From contig CAJQRD010000002.1 in the NCBI GenBank assembly GCA_905480605.1, forward strand, positions 1 through 64,000: a stretch of 64,000 bases of DNA, given 5' to 3'. The notes under the pieces are model-generated. The model worked only from the letters and a program-made list of their open reading frames with translations, had not been told where the DNA came from and did no database searches. Of the stretch, positions 27,701 to 38,000 are shown piece after piece. The stretch comes from an uncultured Saprospiraceae bacterium. Its GTDB lineage: Bacteria > Bacteroidota > Bacteroidia > Chitinophagales > Saprospiraceae. The position numbers were made by a program, and so were the translations under genes. How positions within the stretch are numbered: position 1 is the first letter of the stretch; each line of letters starts with the position of its first letter.

Positions 27701-30700
27701 GGTGAGGTCAATCCCACTGTAGAAGTAGATGATAACATTTATACCTACACTTGGACATTTACGAATGCCTGTACCGGAAATACTATTGAACATATACAAA
27801 TAATTGAAAAAAGATTGCCTGTTGAATTTGAAGAAGATGAATTTGAATTTCAAATTTGCATTGGAGTTGAGTTTGATTTAAGTACACTTACTATTGTAGA
27901 TATAAACGATACCGATCCTACTATTACATTCCATGATGAATTGCCAGCTGATAGTGGCAATGAAATTGATCCAATAGTTATTTTAGAAGGTGAAGAACAG
28001 GAATTTTACATCTTGGGTCTAAATGATTTTGATTGTTTTGATGTTGCAACAATTGTAGGAATTGCAGATGAATTATCTCAGGCTGGAGAAGATATAGTAG
28101 ACGAATTTTGTATAGGAACAGAGTTATTAGACCTATATTCATTTCTTGAATCACCAGCTGACTTAGATGGAGAATTCACTTTGATTGATGGTCCAAGCGA
28201 TCTTGATTTTGCTTTTGCTGATGAGATAAATGTTTCTAATGCAGAACCAGGCATTTATATATTCAACTATTTTGTTGAATCCCAAAACTCTTGCCCAAGT
28301 GATGAATCAGAAATGACGATTGAATTGTTAGAACCTGTGTTAATCGAATTACTTTCAATTGCATGTAGCCCTGATGGTTTATCATACACCGTTACTATTT
28401 CAAACAATAATTATGATTTAGATATTTCTGATGGCACAATAAGCAGTCAAGCCCCAGATGAGGTTACAATTATAAATATTCCTATTACCCAAGATTTAGA
28501 AATTGAAGTAGAAGACAATTCTACCAGATGTGAAGCAGAATATACGTTCTTACATCCAGACTGTTCTTGTCCTAGTGTTGCTGCACCAAATGTCGTTTCT
28601 AATTTACAAATATGTGAAGGAGAGCCAATAGTATCTTTAGAAGTTACTGTTGATATTGATGTCATTGCAAACTGGTTTGACACACCTGTAGGCGGTAATC
28701 TTTTACAAGCTAATAGTTTATCTTATTTGCCTTCTGTTAGTGCCCCTGGTATTTATACTTTTTATGTTGAAGGAGAAAGTACAATTCAAGCAGGTTGTGT
28801 AAGTGCCGTACGTACACCTATTCAATTGGAGATTATTCCTAAACCCATTTTGTCAGACATTTCAATAAATATTTGTGATGACAATCAAACAGGTTTGGTA
28901 ATTATATTTGCTTCAGATATTGAAAATATTCTATTTGGCAACATACCCAATCTTACTGCAAACTATTATTCCTCACTTGATAATCTTAACAATCAATCCA
29001 ATCCTATTATATTTCCGTTTATTACTACTGAAATCGATACGCAAACTATATATTATTCAGCTGCTAATTCAGCCAATTGTGTCACTGAGGGAAGTATAAT
29101 TATAAATGCACAGGCAATTCCAATAATTAGTGCATTGTTCAATGATGAAACTTGTCTAGGCGCTGGCGATGGATTTATTGACATTGACGTTATTACACCA
29201 AATCCTCCGCATCAATTGGTTTATAATGGAGATACTTTGACTTCAAATTTGATTTCAAACCTTGGTGCAGGAACATATAATATAGTAGCCATTGATTCGC
29301 TTGGATGTTCAAATTATAGCGAAGTTATAATAAACAGTGGAATTGAATTGGCATTTGAATCATTAGAAGTCATTTGCAATGATAACAATACAAGTTCTTA
29401 TGCCAATGATGATTTTTATACAGTAAGTTTTATAGTTCAAAACTCCAACAATGTTAGTGGCAATTACAATCTCTCAATACTAAATCAAGGCATATCTGAA
29501 GAATATGCATATGGTGAAATTGTAAACCTTGAATTGACCGCAGATAATATATTGACAACTATCATTGCTACTGATTTGGTTTTAAATTGTTTTGTTGAGC
29601 AGAGCATCGGTGAACTAACTCCTTGTTCTTCTGATTGTCTATTGTCTTTAAATATTATAAGTTCAATTTGCTTTGATAATGGAACCCCATTTGATCCTAA
29701 CGACGATCTTTATGAAATCACTGTCAATGTTTCAGCAATAAATGGAAACCCAAACAATACATATAATTTGTTGGTTGACAATGTTCCTGTATCAACATTT
29801 GACTATGACGAAGAGGCTACATTTACATTGCCAGCAGAAAACCCACCTCCAGCTCTATTGTTTGTAGATAGTCAAAATAGCAATTGCTTTGTTTCTTCAC
29901 TTATATCTACACTACCCCCATGTTCCGATTCATGTTTAATTGAAGCAGAAATTGTTGATATCACATGCTCGGATGCTGGCACTTTGCAAGATGAATTAGA
30001 TGATTTATTCACATATACAATTGTTATCACGGGTACAAATGCTTCTTTAGTATATATTGAAACTATTTCTTCGACAACATATAATTATGGTGAGATTATT
30101 ACTGTCTCAGATAATCTAATCACATCAGGAGATATAAATTTAGATTTTGCTGACTCCGAAGATAGTGATTGTATGACATCTCTAACCATTACTCCCCCAG
30201 CTCCATGTTCTCAACCTTGTACAATCATAATGAATGATTTAACAATTTCTGATTGTGATGACAATGGAACCAATATGGACGAATCAGATGATTTTTACAA
30301 TGTAAATTTTTCTATTGAAAGTACTGAAGGAGAAGTATCGAATGTTCTCGTTACCGATAACCTTGGCAATACATATGGTCCTTTCAATTATGACCAAAAT
30401 ATATTTATAGGTCCATTCCCTGCTAATGGCATGGATGTTTTTCTTACAATTTCAGATCCACTAAATGGTACATGTTTTCTAGAACAGGCCATCAATCAAG
30501 TTTCATGTTCTTCTGCTTGTGCAATAGATATTGAAATCGTTTCTATTGAATGTACAAACAATGGGACACAAACAACCAATGATGATGATCTATTTAATGT
30601 AGAATTTATTGTAACTGGAGGTAATGTTTCTGTCAGTGGATATATTACCAACCTTGGTGTCAATGGCAATTATTCAGAAAGTAATACACTTAATGATTTA

Positions 30701-33208
30701 CCAATTTCGTCAGGAAGTATCTCATTAGAAGTTACTGATTTTGAAAATTCAGATTGCTCCTCTATAGTTCAAATTGACCCTCCATCTCCGTGTTCTCAAC
30801 CTTGTAACATAGCATTGGCTTACATTGATATTTTGGATTGTGACGACAATACTACCAATACAGATGAATCAGATGATTTTTATTCAGTAGCCTTCAAAGT
30901 AAGAGCTCTTGATGGTGATGTTTCAAATTTTATAATCACAGATAACTTAGGTAATAATTTTGGTCCTTTTGAATACGAAACAGATATTGAATTAGGTCCA
31001 TTCGATGCCAATGGTGCTGAGATCATTTTGACATTCACTGACCCTACCAATGGAACCTGCTTTGTTCAAGAAACAATTTCGCAGGACGCCTGTTCGAATG
31101 CTTGTCAAATTAATGCTCAAATAGTGAGTATCACCTGTAACGACAATGGAACAACAAATACAAATGATGATGATGTTTTCAATGCAACAATAATAGTTAC
31201 AGGGATAAACATTGGCTCACAATTCACAATTGACCCCCTATCTTTAAATGCCAATTACGATGAAGAGATCGAAACAGGACCTTTCCAAATATCAAATGGA
31301 AACATATCGCTGACAATTTATGATCAAACTGCAGGACCAGTTGAATGTTTGACTTCAATTGAAATTTTCGCTCCAGCAGCTTGTTCTGATCCTTGTGAGG
31401 TTGAACTTGCAAGTATTGAAATATCAGATTGTGATGACAATGGAACAGGAAACACTTCTGATGATGACTTTTATTCTCTAAGCTTTGAAGTAAGCGGTAT
31501 AAATGGTCAAGGGGCAACATTTGATATTCGAGATGATCTAGGCAACGTATATGGTCCTTTCATTTACAACACAATCAGTCTTATAGACCAAATTATTGCA
31601 GATGGTTCAGAAACAACTTATACTCTTGAGGACTCAGTAAATGGAGCTTGTGCCTTAAATTTTATAGCAAGCCAAAATGCCTGTTCGGACTGTAATAGAA
31701 GTATTGAAATATCAGCCTCAAATACAATTTTAGACTGTAATCAAATACCAATACAAATTGAAGTAAATTCAGACATATCAGAAATTGTTTCTGTAGAGTG
31801 GACTGGTCCAAATTTTAATAATTCAAACTTTAATGTACAGGTTATAGAAGCTGGTACATATAATATTATCGCAACTTTTATTGATGGCTGTACGGCAAGT
31901 GAAGAAGTAACTATTACATTGGATGAAGATACACCAATTGCCATAGTCAATGACGATTCTGTAATTAACTGTGACGTTCCAACAGCGACTCTCGATGGCA
32001 GTCAAAGTATAATGACATCTAATACTATAATCTCATGGGCAGACGAAAACGGAAATGAAATTTCTTCAGATTTAATAACCACTGTGTCAACAGGAGGGGT
32101 CTATACTTTGACTCTAACTGACGTCATTAGCAATTGCACTTCTAATCCAGGAATAGTAAATGTGAGAGTCTTTGACAATGTTCCGACTGCCATTATTTTA
32201 GCTAACCCTGGAAATGTGTTTGATTGTTTTATCGAATCAATAAGTCTGAGTACAGAACAAGAAGCTAATGTTATTTACAGTTGGTTGATAAATAACCAAT
32301 TGGTTGATGATCTAACAACCACAATCACAGACATTGCAGATGTAGCTTTGATTGCACTTGACACATTATCTCAATGTGAAACGCAAACTTCAATTGAGAT
32401 TAATGACTTGACAGAATTTCCTATTATTTTATTAAATGATTACAATTCAATCGGATGTAATGGAGAAGAAACATGTATTGAAGTAACCAGTCTACAATCA
32501 ATAGAACCTTATGAATATAAATGGTTTGATGAAGACGGCAATTTAATTTTAGAAGATGAAGCTATTTTATGTACGAATATTCCAGGTAATTATTCTATAG
32601 AATTAACAGATCCAATTAATGGGTGTGTCAATGAAAGTACATTTACTATTATATCTTCAGTCTCTCCTGAAATTAATCTTCAGCCGGAAATTGTATTGGA
32701 ACTGGCTACTAATTTCCAATTACAACCTATAGTTAATATCAGTACAGAAAATATCGAATTAATAAGTTGGCAAGGCGATGTACTACTAAGTTGTACTGAT
32801 TGTTTGGATCCTTTTATATTGGACTATAAAGATGGTGATATTGTTCGTCTTACAATTATCTCAATTGATGGGTGTGAAGAAACTGTTGAAACACGCATCA
32901 ATATCATTGAGAACTTACCAGAGGCAAAATATTACATTCCAAATGTTTTCTCAATTTCTGATTTTGACAATAGGTTTACTATTTATACAAATGGAGAAAT
33001 AGACATAATTGACAACTTGTATATATATGACAGATGGGGAGAATTAATTTTTAAAAATAAAAACTTTGAACCCAACAATTCAAGTATTGGCTGGGATGGT
33101 ACTTTTAACAATAGAGCTGTAGAAGAAGGTGTCTATATCTATTTGTTTAAATTCTTAATTAATGGAAGAGAGGAAGTTGTAGCAGGAGATATTACTTTGT
33201 TGAGGTAG
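24767..33208 (+). CDS. Giant repetitive secreted protein with T9SS type B (CHU_C) C-terminus
   Basis: A 2813-residue cell-surface or secreted protein, likely an adhesin or gliding-type surface filament. It has a GTG start with signal peptide KRLLSTLLILTAFSTNLISQ. Residues ~20-170 form a globular Cys-rich domain. Next come a PKD-like region (about 175-365), eight HYR-like repeats of ~82 residues (366-1015; each with NPP, DxTxxC, Y(S/T)N, ECGGxxxxxWxFxDxC, QxIxVxPA) and further Ig-like modules. Eight ~97-residue repeats follow (1525-2309), each opening with a CDDNGTxxxxDDDFY loop and closing with CSxxC. The end (about 2722-2813) is a CHU_C/type B sorting domain: YYIPNVFS, IYDRWGELIF, WDGTFNN, GVYIYLFKF. 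Composition is very acidic and nearly Lys-free until the end, which fits extracellular Ca2+ binding. Confidence 0.9.
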   Translation: MKRLLSTLLILTAFSTNLISQCDSGSEPECECGTAELLCSINELDGFSFSMSDFQHPGDGPNPLCNGDGVPNNPTWFSFIAWCEELTLTVELSNCTSVAGVSGAQVAVYEDCSSFSPIDCITDDCFNEDDKVLDLDGLVIGEVYHFMIDGCLGSACDVDISVDGACTEEIEDWTDGITGPTEACSGDVIDYSTDDLDGATSYVWTIEGVEEAVTSDPSNEITWGSEGTYELCVDAFNECLDVSEDPAEYCITVTILEPDAGTITATPNPLCPGETSTFEVTAFNDDSELEEVIIVVDPNGEVLEVIISGSTGSVTYDECGDVTIYSLNYADFEMLSIPSVGGTYSGTDCSNQCCDETSLVISFEDDEDPVFTNPPADLTLICFDIVPPMEDLDVTDNCASDALVTGVESGTADLCDGGVIEREWTFSDDCGNEITHLQTITIDPIELPEYISPPGDEEIICSGTIPPPIDLMYTNNGAGGCLIEGLVIPVVNGVFSICGSTITYEWDFTDICGNNLNHVQTIEILPAEEPEFLNPPASIVIECDGVIPNAIDLEYSNGDSGTCLDQGFITPTIDGNFEQCGTTITYEWDYTDACGFNINHIQTIEILPAIEASFINPPPDITLTCDEYNSYTFDDLDYSNSQPSPCEIMGTVSPVINDNTTECGGTVEAFYEFEDDCQRTIDYTQIITVEPPAAADFLSMPLDITVDCDAIPDPADPLAYSNGEVGLCLVEGIFDPTIEEDIDECGGTITNTWEYEDDCNPPLEYVQTITVNPAPEPMFESSPSDLDLTCEEFNQFEPEILSYTNNEGGICLIEGEVEATSIGVITECGGAIIFEWEFTDFCGRTIFENQIINVNPAPESEFINVPSDMTVDCSEASEDLPFLEYDNDADGTCLITGFVEAIPSGVVNECGGILIYDWTFTDNCGRQITASQEVTFLPADEPEFIDPPEDVTVDCDDDIPDEELLEYDNDLDSPCEINGEVNPTVEVDDNIYTYTWTFTNACTGNTIEHIQIIEKRLPVEFEEDEFEFQICIGVEFDLSTLTIVDINDTDPTITFHDELPADSGNEIDPIVILEGEEQEFYILGLNDFDCFDVATIVGIADELSQAGEDIVDEFCIGTELLDLYSFLESPADLDGEFTLIDGPSDLDFAFADEINVSNAEPGIYIFNYFVESQNSCPSDESEMTIELLEPVLIELLSIACSPDGLSYTVTISNNNYDLDISDGTISSQAPDEVTIINIPITQDLEIEVEDNSTRCEAEYTFLHPDCSCPSVAAPNVVSNLQICEGEPIVSLEVTVDIDVIANWFDTPVGGNLLQANSLSYLPSVSAPGIYTFYVEGESTIQAGCVSAVRTPIQLEIIPKPILSDISINICDDNQTGLVIIFASDIENILFGNIPNLTANYYSSLDNLNNQSNPIIFPFITTEIDTQTIYYSAANSANCVTEGSIIINAQAIPIISALFNDETCLGAGDGFIDIDVITPNPPHQLVYNGDTLTSNLISNLGAGTYNIVAIDSLGCSNYSEVIINSGIELAFESLEVICNDNNTSSYANDDFYTVSFIVQNSNNVSGNYNLSILNQGISEEYAYGEIVNLELTADNILTTIIATDLVLNCFVEQSIGELTPCSSDCLLSLNIISSICFDNGTPFDPNDDLYEITVNVSAINGNPNNTYNLLVDNVPVSTFDYDEEATFTLPAENPPPALLFVDSQNSNCFVSSLISTLPPCSDSCLIEAEIVDITCSDAGTLQDELDDLFTYTIVITGTNASLVYIETISSTTYNYGEIITVSDNLITSGDINLDFADSEDSDCMTSLTITPPAPCSQPCTIIMNDLTISDCDDNGTNMDESDDFYNVNFSIESTEGEVSNVLVTDNLGNTYGPFNYDQNIFIGPFPANGMDVFLTISDPLNGTCFLEQAINQVSCSSACAIDIEIVSIECTNNGTQTTNDDDLFNVEFIVTGGNVSVSGYITNLGVNGNYSESNTLNDLPISSGSISLEVTDFENSDCSSIVQIDPPSPCSQPCNIALAYIDILDCDDNTTNTDESDDFYSVAFKVRALDGDVSNFIITDNLGNNFGPFEYETDIELGPFDANGAEIILTFTDPTNGTCFVQETISQDACSNACQINAQIVSITCNDNGTTNTNDDDVFNATIIVTGINIGSQFTIDPLSLNANYDEEIETGPFQISNGNISLTIYDQTAGPVECLTSIEIFAPAACSDPCEVELASIEISDCDDNGTGNTSDDDFYSLSFEVSGINGQGATFDIRDDLGNVYGPFIYNTISLIDQIIADGSETTYTLEDSVNGACALNFIASQNACSDCNRSIEISASNTILDCNQIPIQIEVNSDISEIVSVEWTGPNFNNSNFNVQVIEAGTYNIIATFIDGCTASEEVTITLDEDTPIAIVNDDSVINCDVPTATLDGSQSIMTSNTIISWADENGNEISSDLITTVSTGGVYTLTLTDVISNCTSNPGIVNVRVFDNVPTAIILANPGNVFDCFIESISLSTEQEANVIYSWLINNQLVDDLTTTITDIADVALIALDTLSQCETQTSIEINDLTEFPIILLNDYNSIGCNGEETCIEVTSLQSIEPYEYKWFDEDGNLILEDEAILCTNIPGNYSIELTDPINGCVNESTFTIISSVSPEINLQPEIVLELATNFQLQPIVNISTENIELISWQGDVLLSCTDCLDPFILDYKDGDIVRLTIISIDGCEETVETRINIIENLPEAKYYIPNVFSISDFDNRFTIYTNGEIDIIDNLYIYDRWGELIFKNKNFEPNNSSIGWDGTFNNRAVEEGVYIYLFKFLINGREEVVAGDITLLR

Positions 33209-33212
33209 AAGG

Positions 33213-33256
33213 TAACGGTCGTTCGCTTTGCTCTCTTGATGGGCGCTTCGCTTTTG
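33213..33256. repeat. GC-rich TTCGCTTTGCTC-type repeat
   Basis: ACGGTCGTTCGCTTTGCTC then GGGCGCTTCGCTTT, directly after the giant gene. Same family as 9623-9722 and 42477-42560. Confidence 0.75.
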
Positions 33257-33346
33257 GTAAAACTTTTAGATAGAATTCAGATGAAAGTTCATACAAAATA
33301 TTAATTCCAGTTAATTCAATATCTTTACAGCTGAACAATTAAAAGA

Positions 33347-34429
33347 ATGGCAGGAAATAGTTTTGGAGATGTTTTTAAAATTCACACTTTTGGGGAATCT
33401 CATGGCAAAGGAATTGGTGTAGTCATAGATGGTTGTCCTTCTGGGGTAAAGATTGATGAATCATTTATGTTAGATGAGCTAACACGTCGTCGTCCGGGCC
33501 AATCAAGAGTTACAACACAACGTCAAGAAACTGATGAATTTGAAATTCAATCTGGTGTCTTTGAGGGCGTAACTACAGGGACACCAATAAGTATTTATAT
33601 AAAGAACAAAGATCAAAAAAGCAAAGACTATACTCATATTGCAAATACATTTAGGCCATCTCATGCTGACATGACATACAACATAAAATATGGTGTTAGG
33701 GATTATAGAGGTGGAGGCAGATCATCTGCAAGAGAAACAGCCGCAAGAGTAGCCGCAGGAGCCATTGCCAAATTATTACTTAAGCAATCAAATATAACTA
33801 TAGAAGCAGGAGTTACTCAAGTAGGAAACATTAAAGTAAACTCATCTATTGAGCAATTAGACTTTACCAAATCAGAAGAAAATATAATTCGGTGTCCAGA
33901 TCCTATTAAGGCAAAAGAGATGGAAGAATTGATCATGGATATCAAAAATAAAGGTGATACGATTGGAGGCATCGTAGCTTGCAGAATCAATAATTGTCCT
34001 GGAGGGTTAGGTGACCCCGTTTTTGATAAATTACATGCAGATCTTGGTAAAGCTATGTTAAGTATCAATGCTGTAAAAGGATTCGATTATGGCTCTGGAT
34101 TTGACTCAGTTGCAATGCTTGGTTCTGAGCACAATGATGCTTGGATAAGTGAAGGTGACCATCCAAAAACAAAGACAAACTTTTCTGGAGGTATACAAGG
34201 TGGCATAAGTAACGGAATGCCTATATACTTTAAAGTAGCATTCAAGCCTGTAGCCACAATAATGCGCGATCAAGAATCGCTTGATAAAGAAGGTCAAATG
34301 GTAATCGTCAAAGGCAAAGGTAGACATGATCCTTGTGTTGTGCCAAGAGCCGTCCCTATCGTTGAAGCTATGGCAGCATTGGTTATTGCAGATCATTTGC
34401 TTAAGCAAAAATCTTACTCAAGAAATTAA
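33347..34429 (+). CDS. aroC: Chorismate synthase
   Basis: Last common step of aromatic biosynthesis, EPSP to chorismate, needing reduced FMN. The N-terminal signature [21 protein letters not shown] contains the conserved active-site His19. [15 protein letters not shown] and [18 protein letters not shown] are the FMN/EPSP-binding blocks, and the C-terminal [18 protein letters not shown] contains the second conserved His and Arg. Length 360, normal. It feeds chorismate to the trp genes at the window start, though it is not in the same operon. A DUF6090-like gene follows 11 bp later on the same strand. Confidence 0.97.
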   Translation: MAGNSFGDVFKIHTFGESHGKGIGVVIDGCPSGVKIDESFMLDELTRRRPGQSRVTTQRQETDEFEIQSGVFEGVTTGTPISIYIKNKDQKSKDYTHIANTFRPSHADMTYNIKYGVRDYRGGGRSSARETAARVAAGAIAKLLLKQSNITIEAGVTQVGNIKVNSSIEQLDFTKSEENIIRCPDPIKAKEMEELIMDIKNKGDTIGGIVACRINNCPGGLGDPVFDKLHADLGKAMLSINAVKGFDYGSGFDSVAMLGSEHNDAWISEGDHPKTKTNFSGGIQGGISNGMPIYFKVAFKPVATIMRDQESLDKEGQMVIVKGKGRHDPCVVPRAVPIVEAMAALVIADHLLKQKSYSRN

Positions 34430-34440
34430 GAGTATAATAA

Positions 34441-34989
34441 ATGTCAAGAATAAAGAACTTCAAAAAAGTATTTTATGAGTTATTTATACTCACGCTTGGA
34501 ATTTTAATCGCATTGCTTATTAATGGTTGGAAGGAAGATTATAACAATGCCAAATATCTAAAAAAAACCTTTGTTTCTATAAATGAAGAAATTAAAGAAA
34601 ATATTAGAGAAATCGAATTAATAATTCCGTTTCAAGACAGTCTGGAAAGTTCAATTTATCTCAATCTAAATGACTCAATATCAATTTCAGATATTATTAT
34701 AGATTTTGGTGGTTTTAAATCACCTGTCATCAAAGCATCTGGTTGGAAGTCTATTGTCAATAAAAATATCCACCTCATTGATTACTCAATAATATCTAAG
34801 CTGTCTGAAATAGAAGAGGTTAATAAAGAAATCAAATATAAAACACAAAAACTAATAGAATTTATCTACGAAAATGCAGAAGTTGGTGCAGGGCAAAGAA
34901 AGCAGACATTTTCTATTATGATACTTGATTTAATAATTTCAGAGGAAGAATTAATCTCTATTATGCATGATTTTCTTAAGGCCAAGTAA
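34441..34989 (+). CDS. Small membrane-anchored protein, DUF6090-like
   Basis: Unknown function. One N-terminal membrane helix (about 12-29, FYELFILTLGILIALLINGW) is followed by a W-K-E-D box and a mostly helical, acidic soluble part with likely coiled-coil character (SINEEIKENIREIELI; SEIEEVNKEIKYKTQKL). The pattern of an E/ILTLGILIAL.INxWxE(D/N) helix near the N-terminus matches a common Bacteroidota family (DUF6090). It is co-directional with aroC after an 11-bp gap, and convergent with tamB across 46 bp. The family assignment is by resemblance only. Confidence 0.6.
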   Translation: MSRIKNFKKVFYELFILTLGILIALLINGWKEDYNNAKYLKKTFVSINEEIKENIREIELIIPFQDSLESSIYLNLNDSISISDIIIDFGGFKSPVIKASGWKSIVNKNIHLIDYSIISKLSEIEEVNKEIKYKTQKLIEFIYENAEVGAGQRKQTFSIMILDLIISEEELISIMHDFLKAK

Positions 34990-35007
34990 ATGTATAGTCT
35001 GGCCTTG

Positions 35008-35036
35008 TAGAGCATTGAAGCATTAGAGAATTGAAT
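35008..35036. repeat. GCATTGAAGCATTAGA octamer-type repeat
   Basis: TAGAGCATTGAAGCATTAGAG in the 46-bp gap between two convergent genes. It belongs to the same family as the arrays before trpC and trpF. Confidence 0.65.
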
Positions 35037-38000
35037 TACTCCCCTTTCAGCTTACCTAAGTCCTCTGTAAAAGCTTTTTTCAACTCCAACATAGAACCAA
35101 ATTCTTTTCGGTAGTTAAGACCAACACCAAATTTTTGCTCATTCCTTCCTTCAATGTCTTTATCCCATTTACCATATGCCCGCAATTTTAATTTACGATC
35201 AGCAGTCAGATAATACTCCAAAACAAAATCATGAATAAAATAATTTTCAACACTTAGGTTGTTAATATAACTTGTACCATAGTCAAAACCCCATTTGTCA
35301 TTTTGGAATCTAGGTTTGAAATGAACTTCGATTTCATCTGGCAAATAATTTTGGCTATCGGGGCTGCTGTCTAACAAATCTGTAGATTTAGAAACTCCAA
35401 ATTCAAAGTCCAAACCAGAAATAAATCCATTATCAGTCAATGCTTCTTGAAGAAATCCAGATAAAAAATTTGAGAGCTGACTTGAAAGCATTTCAGTCAA
35501 AGTATTATATGTGGTACCGACCACACTTCGGGATAAATTACTGTTACCTCCTGATGATGATGAAGGTAAGAAACTTCTAAACATTACTAAGCCAGCTACT
35601 TGTTCATTAAGTTCAGCATCATTTTGACGCAACGTTCTCATTTTACTATCAGCAAAAGAACGCAACTCCCCTTGAAGTTCAGGAAATTCCATATCAAAAG
35701 TAATAATCGGTTTATAGAGTGTCCCTCCAATCATCAATTTCAAATCAACAACAGTACGTTTCTTTGCATCTTGTGCTACTTGAGGTCTGTCCTGCAAATA
35801 CTCCGCAAGGAATACATTTACAGGTACACTCAAATCATCATAGGATGCTTTGATATTGAGATTTGCATTTATTGGATCTCCAGTCCAAGTTATTTGTCCA
35901 CCAGGCTTTACTTTGAATGGCTTCGAAACTACATTAAATGCAGTAAATAAATAATCACCACTAGCGACTTCATAGCCACCATAAATATTAAAACTTCCAT
36001 CTCGGGAAATAGTAATTCTCATATTACCATCTCCATTTCCTTTTATAATATCATTCGTACGTTCATCAAAAATCATATTGACTTGAGCGTCTTGTGTCAA
36101 CGTCAAGTTCATTTCTACATCTACACCTTCTAACTTAATTTCAGCCTCAACAACTTCTTCAACTTTTTTACGTTTAATATCTTCTCGTTTGAAAAATGTG
36201 ATAAAATCCTGACTTACATCTGACTGTGTATCTTCTATTGGGATGTTAAGAATAGTACCTGTTCCTGTAACTGCATTAATGATAATATCAGTACTAGAAA
36301 AAGGTCCAAAGTAATCAATATTCATTTGACCTAAACCCGTGCCGTAGTAAGATGGATTGTCAATCTTATCAGTATCCAAAGCCAAGAAATATTCTGATTT
36401 CATATTCAGATCAGTACTAAATTCACCAAACAAATAATGATTCAAACCCCCAGTCATAATGGCTTGATTCCCCAGCCTATCAAATAAACGAACATTTGTC
36501 AAATCAATAAAGCGCTCAGAAAAAGTAAACGTCTCAGAACCCAATTGAATCAAGTTTCCTAAATAATCTATTTTAGTTTTTCCATTTATCACGGTTGCAG
36601 ATCCATCTAATTTTATATCATTCAAAGAACCAAACATTTGTGCATCGATATTGGCAAAACCTGCAGTCTCTGAAATACCATCATCAATGATAAATTCAAA
36701 AGTACTCATGACCAGATTTCTTGCTTTAACTGTACCGTCAAGGGCTTTAGATTCTTTGTCCAGACTTGCATTCACCAACAAAAGCAATTCATCTTCTACC
36801 CTATTAAGGTTGATAGTAGCATTTGTCTTTCCTGAATCATCATCAAGCCTAATTCCCAATGCACCATAATCAACACCGTTAAGTGTAAATTCAGGTATCT
36901 GAATATCCGCCACAATTTGTGGTTTGTCAAATATATTTGCGACACGTCCAAATACCGTTCCTTCGCCTGCAAAATCAATCTTATTATAATTTATTATTCC
37001 ATTGATAAGAAGAAAGTCAAAATTATTTAAATTTAACTCTATGCCTTTATTGTTGTAGTCTTCTATAAAAATTGTTCTGTATCCATCAGATAAAACAAAG
37101 TCACTGATGTCAATAAATTTATTGCCATATACAATTCTGTTGGCGTTATCAATTTCCCAATCCTTACTGAACATTTGAAGGTTTTGATTAATTAAATTGA
37201 TTACCAAATTCTCTCCCTCTGGTACAATTTTAATTCCTATATCAATTGAACCAACTGAATCTACAACATTACTGGTTTTAATTTGAATAAGTACCTCATC
37301 TTTCTTCATTTTTGATATAATCTCCAATGGTTCATAAGACTTGCCAGATGTTGCAATCTCTTCTAAATTTAATAGTAAGTTCGAAACATTATTATCATTT
37401 GTCAAATCAAGTCCAACATTATTAAAAACATAGTCCTTGTAAAAAGAAGAATCAATTGAAAAGTGTGTTTCTAGTTTTTGATTTAATAAATCGGAATCAC
37501 CATAAATACTAAAACCTTTAAATTGAAGATCGTTTAAGTTTGCCAATTCCAAATAGTCTTTGGTATCAAAAACATCTATCTTATAGTTGAAATCCTGAGC
37601 ATTGGTTAAATTTTGCTTCAAACTAACAATGTTCATTTTTGATGCCCATAACGGGTGATTATTATAAATATAATTTGAAACGGCTCCTCCTAATTGCGCA
37701 AAATCAAAAGTACCATCTAATGATGCATTTAATATATCAGATGTAAGCAATAGGTTACGTGACCCTGTTTGTCCCGGGGCAGAACTTAAATACAATTTAC
37801 CAAAATCAAAAGGTTTATCCTTAAAGACAACATCTAAATTTTTTACATCGACAGAACCAATTAAATCGGTCAAAGACGAGCCTTCAACGCTCATGTCGAA
37901 ATTACCTTGAATTTTAGAATAATCCTTTGACAGGTTTAATTTGATTAAATCAATATTCGTGATTTCAGAAGTAAAGTCAGATTTAATATAATTATCGGTA

